DNA of 64,000 nucleotides, from assembly GCA_013397435.1 (NCBI GenBank), contig VZRG01000450.1:216223-280222 (forward strand), written 5' to 3'. Origin of the DNA: Erythrocercus mccallii. Taxonomy: Eukaryota > Chordata > Aves > Passeriformes > Dicruridae. The position numbers and the translations under genes were made by a program. The notes under the pieces were generated by a model. It was not told the origin of the DNA. It saw only the letters and a program-made list of their open reading frames with translations, and did not search any database. Position 1 is the stretch's first letter, and the number at the start of each line of letters is the position of its first letter. Positions 53,733 through 64,000 of this stretch are shown in pieces.

Positions 53733-53759
53733 TGATCATGTGAGGACATGATCATGTGA
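53733..53759. repeat. Repeated TGATCATGTGA with a 12-bp palindrome
   Basis: TGATCATGTGA occurs at 53733-53743 and 53749-53759. The second copy lies in the perfect palindrome ACATGATCATGT (53746-53757). A related ACATGATTGT follows at 53762. No function is known to me. Confidence 0.65.
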
Positions 53760-54144
53760 AAACATGATTGTTTCTTGGGAGCTTTTACCATGACAAGCTC
53801 ACCAAATTCCATGTCCTCATGTTATAAAACACAATTTTTCAAGGAAATTGTACTGGTTTCCTATCAGCAAGTCTTACTACACAAAGTTCACTTCCACCAA
53901 AATGGAAGTCTCCAAGGACTAAATGGTGACTCTTGTTAAGAATATTTTGAGTCTCATTTTGCAATGATTGTTTCATAGGCTGATTATTAATAATTTGACC
54001 CAATTTGTAGAGGATGCAAGTGATAAAAGTCCAGTTAACTAGAAATTCTGTGTAATTGAAAGCTATGCTAATTGCCAAAAGTTCTGTGTTACAGTAAGCT
54101 GCACTAACTGTTGCTGTAGATAAAAAATAAGCTATGCTCACACT

Positions 54145-54260
54145 TTTATATTTATTTAATAATATTATATTATATATAAATATTATATATAAATATTAAA
54201 TAAAAATATATAAATAAATATTATATATATTATATAAATATTTTATATTTATTTAATAAT
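54145..54260. repeat. AT-only low-complexity tract (TATATAAATATT-like units)
   Basis: The tract consists almost only of A and T, with repeated TATATAAATATTA-like units and matching TTTATTTAATAAT segments at its two ends (54151 and 54247). It could extrude a cruciform, but no gene or element is attached. Confidence 0.9.
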
Positions 54261-54329
54261 AAAACTCCAATTGTAACTACAACCATATGGCCAGTCCTCA
54301 TTCTACCAAGGAGTCCTAAAACACATATG

Positions 54330-54492
54330 TATGTTTTATGTAACACATATATATGTATATATAGTATATATAGCATATATAAATAAGTTTTATGTAAAGG
54401 ATGGAGATATATAGATACATGTGTGTGCATATAAATACTTTTGTAAAACATATATAGAGATAAGTTTTATATATACATATATATACATATGT
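54330..54492. repeat. TATA/CATATATG-rich low-complexity tract
   Basis: Alternating TA and CATA/TGTA units, with two similar AAGTTTTAT segments near 54384 and 54462. The tyrosine- and isoleucine-rich minus-strand frames here are by-products of the repeat. Confidence 0.85.
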
Positions 54493-55665
54493 TAAAGTGT
54501 TCCCTATCTGTTCTGCCACCCCTAGACACAAGGTTCAGTTACTTTCTGTAGCAACAGATCAGACTATGCAGTTTATAAAAAAATTCACTTAAAATTCTTT
54601 GTTTTCCTTGCAGTTATGTAAGCCAAGTCTATGACAAGCATTCAGTCCAAGCCCTGACCCTGCACATCAATGAAAACAATATTTCTATGTATATGCAATT
54701 ATTGTTCTAGTGTGTAGGAAATGGCCAAGAAAACTTTTGTGTGAATGTATTTAATTCTTATTGGGATGAATGTTACGTGTCTACCAAGAACAGACTTAAG
54801 TTGCAGGCAGGCAATCAAGAAAGGTAGATGGAAGAACAGACTAAAATGGACAAAAGGAGAGGAAATAGAAGACAGATGTGCAGGCAGAGAATGTTGCGGC
54901 TATAGGCTGATAATAGGGAAGTCTGACAAGCTTTGGAGTAGGTGGAGCTTTCTAACACCTTTGTCTCCTTAGGGAATGCAGGAGGCCTTTCATTTAAAGA
55001 AAAGCAAATACAGTAACATGCCATTTCTTCTAGCACTGACTATTAGCAGTGTGAGATCAGTTTCACAGAACTGATTTTCAGGTGATCTTCATTTTGATGA
55101 GATCTTTTTCATTCCTTCCCTGTAGGACAGAATTATAAGATGCAGAATCTTACATCTCAGCAGGTTTGCTCTGTCTCTAATGAGATAGAAGGGAAAACCC
55201 TGTCAAGACTAATACCTAAAATGAGAATGACACAGTATTCTGCATGACAGCTTGTCTTTAGGATGTAAGGCATGTTTGACTTTCTCTTTTCTTTTCTCTC
55301 CATCAAATTCACTGTCTATCTTACTTAATATCATGATAAAATAATAATAATGAAAAAAAAGAGTTTAAGGAGCCTTTAAACTTTCAGACAGTTTTAGGTG
55401 TGAATTGGTAACTGTCCTTTTTCTTTTACTATTCCATATATGACCTGACCACACAGCCCCAGTAACAATTTGAGTTAAATCTCGGCCAGAAGTCGTGTAG
55501 AAAATTTTCTTTACATAAGATTTGCACATTTTTGCAAATCTGTGTGATGCACATATTCCTTATCTTAGAAAAGCAGAGTAAGACTATAATGGCAAAAATA
55601 CATATACACAAGCTGTTAACAATATTAATGTTATTGTAAAAATAATGTATGGTGTGCTTCATGTG

Positions 55666-55722
55666 GTGTGTATATATATACACACAGATGTACCATATAT
55701 ATGTATATATGCAGTGTATATG
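55666..55722. repeat. TG/TA/CA compound low-complexity tract
   Basis: GTGTG is followed by TATATATATA, CACACA, and a second ATATATGTATATAT block. Confidence 0.85.
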
Positions 55723-56890
55723 GTTTTTCTACCATTCCTAAAAATTATTTTAAGCAGAAATTCATGTAAGCATTTAAAAGTAGGGTTTTTTAACTAAAAT
55801 ATTTTAACTGCAAAAAACTAGGAACAACAGACCCCATCTAGAGAAAAAGCTAAGGTTTTTGAAGTTTTTTTTTTTGATTGTGTGTAGTATTCTGTAAGAA
55901 GTATAGATTTAGAATAATGTGCAGAACTGGCATGAAGTGCTTTCAACACCACCTTATATCAAATATATTTACTGATCTGATTAACTGTTCTTATACTCAG
56001 GGTTTGTCTACAATTAAAGAAGAAAAATCAAAATAAAGCCTCAGGTAAAGGATGCAGTTAAACAGCTCCACAGTTAGAAACTTTGCAAATCCATATCTGA
56101 ACAATGACAGAAATCTATTTTATTTCAATACTGTTTTACTTTATTAAGCACTGAAATATGCAATGTAGGAATATTAGAGATAAAAATCTATCTTAGTAAA
56201 CAAGAAAAGCCAGGTCATGGACCTGTCCCAGCCAGAACTCATGTGAGTGACTAAAATAGAATCTGGAATGAGTAGGACTAACATACGGTGGTACCGGGTT
56301 TATGTATGTGTTTGTGTAGACAGGCAGAAAGAAAGATACAATGTTTAATAAACGATTGCCAATATATTGTACAAAACATAAGCCTAGAAAATGATTTGGC
56401 AAAACTTTTGCATATATCTGTCCATATATTGTCTTGTCCAGAGGAACAAAACACTAAACAAAACATGAAATCTTTGGATTGTATGCGCTGTTGAGTATTA
56501 TGAATACACGAAAAGTGAAGAAAATAGAACTTTGTGAAACAAAACTTTATCTAACCTTTCATTTAATTTTCAAATCCTTTGATAGGCTTTAGAAATGTCA
56601 CAGGAAACTTGGCATTTTCTGTTTAGTACTTAATGAATTTTCCTGGATTCAAAATGCAGCTTAATGAAGATCTAACATTTATAGGCTTTACAATCTTTAT
56701 TTGTGTGAATTTATTGCATTTATAAATTATATGAAGAGAAGGAAAGTCCCCTCAAACTGAAGTGCTCTAACAGAATGGGTAGTTATTCTTGAATAAAGAC
56801 ACAGTAAAAGGCTTTAAAAGATAAAAGAAGCTGAGTCTGTCAAAAATATTGTGGAGAGATGAAGAAAAAAAAACCCTGTAAATCTTCGTC

Positions 56891-56937
56891 AATAGGAAAT
56901 AATAGGAAATAGGAAATAAGAAATAGGAAATAGGAAA
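56891..56937. repeat. AGGAAAT minisatellite, about 6 imperfect units
   Basis: Heptamer units AGGAAAT, some with AAT or A insertions, repeated over 47 bases. The matching minus-strand frame with repeated LISYFLF-like residues is a by-product. Confidence 0.9.
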
Positions 56938-58371
56938 GCCTCTCCAGGGGACTGTTAAGTATTTCTGTGGTCCAGGGAAGGTGTTTCACATGGCAGCCAT
57001 ACAACGTACTACTGGTTTGCAAACACTTGTTCTGGCTGGGATTTTTCTTTGCAGTAAGAAAATAGCCATGAAGGATAAAAAAAAAAAAAAATCTCAGTTT
57101 TGCTGCCTATAATTTCTTTGGCACTACATTATAATACCCTTAAAATGGAATATAATTACTTGTATTGTCTCAGGTAACATTCTGAGAAATATATAAATCA
57201 TTTGTTACTTCTAGATAGTAGAAGCAAATCAAGTAAGTATATATAAATAATTTCAGATGAAAGGCTCCAGAATCTTGGTGCAGTTCCAAATTCCTGGATA
57301 TGGTGGATTTCCTGGATTTCACATACAAGAGTCAAAAATTTCTCACAATTCTCTTGGGCATACTGAAATAATGTAGGAATTTTGAGTCTGCCTCTAATTC
57401 AATATGTGTAATTTCCTCCTTTAATTGCTGAAAAACAGGAAAACTATGCATCTCATTCCACAGTGGAACATGAATAATTTAGATAGGTTTTTATGTAAAG
57501 AAAGGAGTGCATCTGAATCTTCTCTTATAGCAGCTGATATCATAATAGGTTGTGCTCTTTAGGCCAGCACAGTCTTTATTGAGAGACCTCCATGATTTTT
57601 GTTGTTAATCCAGTGAGAGATGCATGTATTTATTGGCTTAAAAATTCCTCTTAAAAAGCATCTGCTAGGAAAAAGTATTCATGATAAGAAATACTTATCC
57701 TATAACATTTTCAGCCTCTCTTTATGTATATTTATTTGTAAGGGCAGAGAAAATGCTAAGTAGAAAGAAAACCTATCTCCTAGGTAAACTTCCTGGAGAA
57801 CCTTAGTGACTGTCAATTCTGATAAATGAAAAATCTATCTCTTTTAAGTGAATTTAGTGCAGAAACTTGTGCATTTTTTTATTATTTATCCTCTGATTCT
57901 TCCCAAATGTATGCCTGCATCCTGAGAATATGGGTAACGTAGGATTGAATAAGTGATCTTTTACACTTACTGTCAAATTGAAACTAAATTAAACATCAGT
58001 TGGCATACTCATATGGGGAAGCATAGTGCAGATAACTATATATATTAAAAAAAAATCTGAATATTTAAAATGTATTAACCACTCACTTTCAATCCCCACC
58101 CCTCTAAAAGGTGTGTCCAAGCTGTCAAACAGGTTTTTGGTAACCATTTGGCAATGCTGCAGTAGCACATATACAGTAACAAAATTTACTTGTGCTATTT
58201 TAAAAGCATGGATTTTTGTTTGATTTAAGAATAACTATATTTCATTTTCTCCTAACTTATAAACTCCTGTGTTCTGCGCATAAAATACAGGGAATTCTGA
58301 AAACAGACGGACATCAATCTGCTGGCCCAGTATATAAAATCCAGTGAGCCTTCAACAGTGAATGGAACAAT

Positions 58372-58450
58372 TTCACAGAATCACAGAATGACAGAGTGGT
58401 TCAAGGCCAATGTAATTTCATCTGATACAGGGCAGAGTCTTTCCTGGTCA
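58372..58450 (-). mobile_element. Short CR1 3'-end remnant, minus strand
   Basis: TTCACAGAATCACAGAATGA at the low-coordinate end is the reverse complement of the CR1 terminal repeat. It is followed by a diverged GTGGTTCAAGGCCAA and ATTTCATCTGATACAGGGCA, which recall the CR1 3' untranslated region. Only about 80 bases are recognisable, so the subfamily cannot be named. Confidence 0.75.
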
Positions 58451-60826
58451 ATGCCTCACTCAGAAGGAGCAGACACTAATAAAAAATTATAAATGTCCAA
58501 TTTATTTTATGAGAAGACCTAAACCAAGACCAGTTTAAGTTCAATAGTCAGCTAATGTAATAGTTTCTTCCTATGATTATGTTTTATGATTACAGCTTTA
58601 AAGCCCAGACATATAGGAAAGCCATTAAGGTAGAACCTATTGTAAGCTCCTATAACAGAAAGATATCAAGCAAGGAAAACAGAGAAACTTGATGTGCCTC
58701 CTTTTAATAGTAATTAACTTGATTTCACTGAAAGGGAAAATAATAAAAAAAATTAATTTAAGAAATATAACAATGTTATTTTGCTGCTCTTGTGAAAGAA
58801 AATGAAAAATCAATATTTGTTTTTATTGTAGTTTTCAGTTGAAAGCTTTCTATATTGGTTTTTGTACTTTTCAACTACATAATCTCTCTTAGAGATTCTT
58901 TTATTTTTATACTATATTTCCTATTGCTCTATAATATTGACCTAAAAATAGTGCAATAATTTAATCTCTAGGCAAAAAAAAAAAAAAAGGGTAAAATAAA
59001 TATTTTTTCTTGTTGTTAAATGTACAACAGTTCCCTTTCATAAACTCATCAATCACTCTAGCTCAAAATCAGTTTAAGCAGTTGGGCATCAAAACACTTA
59101 AGGTCCATTTATTGCTTATTGCTTTAGCTATGTTTGACTGAACAGTAACATTAGAATTACTATGGGAAAGATGTTTTTCTCCAGTTTCTTGCACTGCTGC
59201 ACATCTGATTGCTGTTAAAAAAAACCAGACACAGTAAAAAATGATTCACTTTTTCATTTTGTTTTTCTTTTGCTATTTAGCCTCCTGAGATGGTTCACAG
59301 TAGGATCAAATAAGAAGCAGCTGAGTTACTCATAAAACACCGTCACATTTATGGGAATCTTAAACAGAAACCAAGGGGCAAAGAGCATTTTCTATTATTA
59401 TTAGGGTAACAGAAACATTCTTGCAAAGCTAAAGCTTGCTGTGATTTTTATCAGATTTCCTTCACTCGGAGAATCATTTTTGACCAAGAACATGATGACC
59501 AAACTCACGTGAAAAGCTATCCCACCTATCCTGGAGAAAGTTTGTAAGCTGAGTTTTTCCACAATCCAACTGGAATATTTTGTTTAGAACTCTACACTAC
59601 CACTGCCACCTCTTCTACACTATTACAGCATCATAACTACAGAAGTGTTTTGCCTAAATTAGAGCAATAGAAACTCAAAAACAACTGGTTAGGCTCTCAC
59701 ATTAATACATTATCATGAAATGCAAACATGTCAAACCGATTAACCATTATATGTAAGCACTTGATAAGTTACTATTCGGTCAATAAAAGCTTAATATAGG
59801 TGTGGGGTTTGTCATCAAAGCCCAATGTGCTAACATGTTTCTAGTCAGCTGCCTTCACAGCCTCTTCTCATTCACTTCATGCAATCACAGTTCCCAGAAG
59901 TGTGAATCTGCTTGCTACTGATGCTCCTCCCACCCTATATAGGAGCTACTAATATTGAGATTAAGCACGAGCAATTTTAATAAGCATATGCTCTTTAATA
60001 GCACAAAGCATAGTGATCCCAATAATAATCTTTTCAGAGCATTGCCTACTTTGAGAAAATATAGCTCCAACTTCATCACTCTAAAAAATTTTTAAAAATA
60101 AAATCTGAACAAGTCTAAAAAAGATGAGGATATTAAAAAACAAATTTTTTTGATAAAATTAGTCTATTTTAAATTATGACAAAAATCATAAATATCTGTT
60201 TTAAAAGGATAAATGTATCAATTTCAAAGAAATGAATACTTAAACTACTATGTATAAAACTAATTTTTAAGGTAAAGACGGCTATAGGTAGGGTTATTTT
60301 GTGTTGTCTTTTAACCATCTCATTGAATAAAAAAATGATTGTACCTACAAAAAGTAAAAAATATTTATCTTATTTGTATGCATCTCATTTTTACATCTAG
60401 AATATCCAATTAGTCTTAAAGTTTCATGTAACATATACTTGATTTTTGTTGTTTCCTCTTTGTCAGTACCAAATGCATACAGGTTTAGGGAGTCCTGCTT
60501 GCTTGATGTTCTGGATACAAAGATTTGAAGTATGGAGAAGCACATTAGCATGTATTGCACACTGCTCTAAAAGCTGTATACAGCTCTAGAAGCTGTATTG
60601 CTACTTTACTGAATAATAAACACCCAGCAAGGTCACTCCCAATATCAGTGAACAGAGTAATTTCATTAGTTATAACCAACATATAAAATGGATTCTGAAT
60701 GTTTCAAGAAAAAGAAACTTCTGTTTTTCATCCCACTACTGAAGAAAAGCCTGAGAAGTTTTATGTGTCAGCTTTTGAGTATCCAAAGGCAAAATATGCA
60801 ATCCCTGACAAGCATCTCCGTCCTTA
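58451..60826. other. AT-rich DNA without a recognisable gene
   Basis: No exon, RNA gene or transposon was recognised in this 2.4 kb up to the antisense LTR. Confidence 0.55.
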
Positions 60827-60830
60827 TGCC

Positions 60831-61539
60831 TGTTATAAATGAAAAATTGCCAATCCGATTTTTAATAAAAAATCAAAAAAGTTTATTTACAAATATTTAC
60901 AAAATTCGGAAAATTTGGAAAAAGGGATAAAATGAGCCAACGATCCTCAAACCCCCAAGGCACCAGCCCGGGAGTCGGTGCCTGGTGTCGTGCGACCTGC
61001 TCCAAAAGCGGCAGAGTCTCCACGTCCATGAGTCCATGTGGTTTTCGAGGGAGTCTTATACTGTTTTTCGTAGCCTGCGGCTATGGTATACAATGGAAAT
61101 ATGAGATTCTTCTGTCTCTGGTGAAGTCATCCTGTATTGGGACAAAGAAGCGGAGACGCTGGCCAGGGTGTTTCCAACATTGGCCAGTGTCTTTCCTTTG
61201 TGGGTTGATAGCTGTGCTTGGAAGTGGACAATACGAATAATAAGCCAGCCTTCTGCTGCAGCTGTGGGCCATCAAGGTACTTCTGGTCTATTGTCTCTTT
61301 TCAGCGTAGGCCATTCACACATGGCTCTGGACGAAAGGGGTGTAACCTGTTTTACCAGTTCTTTTACTGAGAACTTCTTATCTACTCCATGTCTGAATCA
61401 ACAAGCAGAGCTTGCTGTGCTTTGCAGAAAAGAAAACTTGTACAAAATAGCTACATTTCTTATACTCAAACTAAATATAATTCTCAAAAATAACATAACT
61501 ATTCATAACACGAATTACATCATAAGTTCATCTATAACA
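60831..61539 (-). mobile_element. Solo LTR, minus strand, ERV1-like (4-bp target duplication)
   Basis: The block is 709 bp with exact 7-bp inverted ends, TGTTATA at 60831-60837 and TATAACA at 61533-61539. TGCC lies on both sides (60827-60830 and 61540-61543). A 4-bp duplication is typical of ERV1-like elements. The signals lie on the minus strand: CCAAT at 61179-61183, TATAAGAC at 61053-61060 and AATAAA at 60882-60887, leaving a short U5 of about 50 bases before the element's 3' end at 60831. The central part (60940-61090) is GC- and CpG-rich. No retroviral gene is adjacent, so it is a solo LTR. Plus-strand frames inside it (60932-61240 and 61168-61650, up to 160 codons) are antisense to the LTR and have no recognisable domain. 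Confidence 0.85.
60882..61060 (-). promoter_or_regulatory. TATA box and poly(A) signal of the antisense LTR
   Basis: On the minus strand TATAAGAC (61053-61060) precedes AATAAA (60882-60887) by about 165 bases. This order fixes the orientation of the LTR. Activity is inferred. Confidence 0.55.
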
Positions 61540-61543
61540 TGCC

Positions 61544-62270
61544 CTAAGAGGACTTTTACACCAGGTGTTCCTCTGTTTATGAATCCTGCAAGGGGATCCT
61601 TTCTGGTATCTTGCCTACAAAGAAGGTCCGCACACATAATATTTGATTGAGTTGTTGTGGCACCAAACAGCCCAATAACTACTTCATTCCTTTATTAAAG
61701 TGGTCCAGCTTTTTTTTTTCAGCCTAATAGTAAGGTTGTGCATTATCCAGTTAAATGTTTTTGCACAGAGGCAGACCCAAGACCTGCTGCAATAAAAGCA
61801 CATTTCCCTTACTATTTCAGCAGCACTATGTTTATAGCACATGGCACTGGTAATGCTGTTTTCTTGCTCATTCCTTGCAGTCAGTGGAAAGATCAAGAGA
61901 CCAAAGATCCCAGACTCAGCTTGTCATGGCCTGCCAGCTCCATGATGATCCTCAATCTTACTTGTGGTTGATCCCCAGCCAAGATCTGCTCCCCCATTCT
62001 CCCTGACTTTTATCAGAAATACTCTAGTGTTTTGACTGTCATGTCTTCTGCTTTTTCAAAAAGAACTGTTGTTTCTTACTCCAGCTATGTACAGTTTAGA
62101 TTTCTCAGGAGATAAGTGAAAAGGGAGGCATGGCACTCGCCACTACTGAGACTAAGCAGGAGAAAAATCATAACAACTTCTGGTTAAGAGGCTAATGATT
62201 TCCACAGTGTTTTTCCATAAAAGGTATAGGACAAAGTGTCTGGTCCAGTTATTTTGAGGCAAAAACCATA
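61544..62270. other. 727 bp between two solo LTRs, no gene
   Basis: Ordinary AT-rich DNA separates the antisense LTR from the next, sense LTR. I checked it for retroviral internal sequence and recognised none. The two LTRs also differ in sequence and in target-duplication length, so this is not a provirus. Confidence 0.6.
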
Positions 62271-62276
62271 CATATT

Positions 62277-62810
62277 TGTTGGGGAGGATGAGATGGGAAA
62301 ACCCTATAAATATGATTGCTTAGCGAAGGATTCTGAGAGTGTGAAACCTGCAGGAGAAATAGAATTGAAAGCAAGCTTTGAGATGTAGAATGCCAGGCCG
62401 GAAAACAGTGATTGAGCGGTACTCCTGGCAGACAGAAGAATGCCAAGTATCCAGGGGATGGGCCCTGCCAAGGTGGCAGGGAGAAGGTGACTAGAAACTA
62501 ACTATTAAGGTTTTGGAATGTGGCGCGGTATGTTAATGTGGTAGTTCTCATAGGCTGTATGTAAATTCTGTAAGTTTTGTAGCTTGTACTGGTTGGTTAG
62601 TATAAATGAGAATATTCAACACAGAAAGAGATATAATGTAATGTAACAGGAAATCTCGCTCTCTTTGGGACCTGCTCTCAGCTGGGACTGGCAGCTGAGG
62701 GCAAGCTGTACCACCCACAACCCCTGCAATAAACCACGTGCCCTAAGAGCAGCCCTGATGTCCAAAGATCTCTCTCTCCTCGCTGTCCCTGGTGTCGTCG
62801 CATCCTTACA
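62277..62810 (+). mobile_element. Solo LTR, plus strand, ERVK-like (6-bp target duplication)
   Basis: The block is 534 bp, starts TGTTGGGGAGGATGAG and ends GTCGCATCCTTACA, with CATATT repeated exactly on both sides (62271-62276 and 62811-62816). A 6-bp duplication is typical of ERVK-like elements. TATAAAT lies at 62601-62607 and AATAAA at 62728-62733, followed by an 80-base U5 that ends in a GTCGTCG-containing segment, so it is on the plus strand. No primer-binding site or gene follows, so it is a solo LTR. The minus-strand frames (62249-62446 and 62616-62813) are shadows. The exact duplication suggests a fairly young insertion. Confidence 0.92.
62601..62733 (+). promoter_or_regulatory. TATA box and poly(A) signal of the plus-strand LTR
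   Basis: TATAAAT (62601-62607) is followed by AATAAA (62728-62733). The pair fixes the orientation of the LTR; activity is inferred. Confidence 0.6.
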
Positions 62811-62816
62811 CATATT

Positions 62817-63968
62817 GACATTCTTTAATATTATACATTATTAAAGCCAATGGCCTATATGCATGTATGAAGAAAATTAGTTATTCAAAATGTTTCTACC
62901 TGCACTTTAAACTGTCGATACCCAGATAAATAAGCCCACAAGGCTACTACTTCTGAGTGCAGGGCTGCCCATCTGCAAACCAAGAAGGAAAGTAAAAAAT
63001 GCTGATATGTTTAATCCATCCATATTACAGAAACAATGGACGAAAACAAGAAACATCCATGACACAAATGTTTATCAGACAAATCTTACCCGTCTTATTT
63101 TATGCAACCTGTTTGCCAGACTGTGTCCCAAAAAAAACCCGGGAAAAAAAGGACAGAATCCTATTCTGCCCAGCCTGCTTTCCAGTGCAGTGTTATCAAA
63201 ACCTCTATGTGACTTCTGTCAGAAAGCTTTGTCCAGAGGTGTTTTCTAAAGTTTTTTATAACTCAGAAGGCAAATAGAATTTGGTGGAATGAGAGTAAGA
63301 GTGATGTGAAGATCTCCACCCTGAGAGGATATGCTATACAGGAAATAGATTTGGGTTGAAGTAATTTTATTTTTCTTCCATCTTTCCTAGAGGTAATGTT
63401 CTCTGTTTCAAAAGTTCCCCCTCAAAAAAGTAGACATATATCAAGGTTCTGGCTCACTTGGAGTCCTGCAGTAACATCATAGAGATTTTAGAGGTTTTAA
63501 TTGATGTCTCTCAGGTAAAAAATAAAATATCTGAACCGTTTTTACATTTAACGTTTAATATTTATTTATTTATTATAATTTATTTGGGAAAAATTAATAT
63601 AAATGACTGACTGTAACATACATGTAGCATTTTGGGGTCTTTTAAAAATATCTTCTTCATATCTTTTTAATATATCTTTAATATTTAGGCTTTCAATATA
63701 CTATCATACTAGTTGGACTACAGAGGTTTACAGCCTTTACTAAGGAAGTGGGAGTTTTGGCTAATTAAATATTTCATCCATGAGACAGATTTATTGTTTG
63801 ACTCTAATCAGTTTGACTAAAATCACTGGAGTTGGGTTAGGCAATGATTGCTGCATTTGTTATGTGATGAATGGAACATCACATAAAATATGAATTGGCT
63901 GGAAAAAATTCAAGGATAAATCACAGCTAGCAGCTGACATTGTGTCTGACTGTTCATTTAAAAATAAA
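62817..63968. other. AT-rich DNA without a recognisable gene
   Basis: The two overlapping open frames near 63000-63277 have no recognisable domain. Nothing else was identified before the purine-rich repeat at the edge. Confidence 0.5.
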
Positions 63969-64000
63969 GGAGAAAGAAGGAGAAGGAGAAGGAGAAGGAG
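63969..64000 (+). repeat. GGAGAA purine repeat, cut by the window edge
   Basis: An impure purine start is followed from 63979 by GGAGAA units that continue to the last base. The full length cannot be seen. Confidence 0.9.

Larger units (their letters stand above)
49269..58371. other. About 9 kb of AT-rich DNA, several simple repeats, no gene
   Basis: No exon, RNA gene or named transposon could be supported. The simple repeats at 51838, 51936, 54145, 54330, 55666 and 56891 are listed separately, and a T run of 16 lies near 50072. Confidence 0.55.

Noticed and set aside
61168..61650. 160-codon plus-strand open frame
   Set aside because: It lies mostly antisense to the LTR at 60831-61539 and crosses its end into flanking DNA; no known motif.
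60831..62810. A single provirus bounded by the LTRs at 60831 and 62277
   Set aside because: The two LTRs are in opposite orientation, differ in sequence, have 4-bp and 6-bp duplications respectively, and no retroviral gene lies between.

Overview
This 64 kb window is AT-rich vertebrate nuclear DNA. The repeats point to a bird, most likely a songbird. CR1 LINEs with typical avian 3' ends occur at five places, and there are several solo retroviral LTRs that resemble passerine families. No host protein-coding exon, rRNA, tRNA or CRISPR array could be supported. Every open reading frame longer than about 140 codons lies in, or antisense to, an LTR. The window therefore reads as an intergenic stretch or the inside of a very long intron.

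Layout from left to right. A GC-rich solo LTR with CCAAT, GC and TATA boxes (2103-2744) sits in unannotated AT-rich DNA. A plus-strand CR1 tail follows at 12733-13610. At 21021-21880 there is a minus-strand CR1 whose endonuclease region is joined directly to its 3' end, with the reverse transcriptase missing; an ERVL-type solo LTR follows at 22123-22847. Fragments of a second LTR family with CTGGAGCAG-like units lie at 33525-33990 (antisense) and 43615-43740 (sense). A plus-strand CR1 at 37086-37986 still reads through the reverse-transcriptase active-site region. At 46217-46310 there is a long GAA triplet array. At 48150-49268 an LTR has inserted into a CR1 3' end, with an exact 6-bp target duplication. 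The right end holds a short CR1 remnant (58372), an antisense LTR (60831-61539), a sense LTR (62277-62810) and a GGAGAA array that runs off the window edge.

The elements do not work together as a system. They are independent transposon insertions of different ages. The best-supported results are the LTR ends: four of the five complete LTRs have identical flanking target duplications of 4 or 6 bp, and the ERVL-type copy has a 4-of-5 match. All appear to be solo LTRs, left by recombination between the two LTRs of a provirus; no gag, pol or env sequence was recognised. I found no convincing previously undescribed system. The most useful second looks are the promoter-like LTR near the left end, the nested LTR-in-CR1, the CR1 lacking its reverse transcriptase, and the GAA array. 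Family names (CR1, ERVK-, ERVL-, ERV1-like) come from recalled consensus features and target-duplication length, not from a database search.
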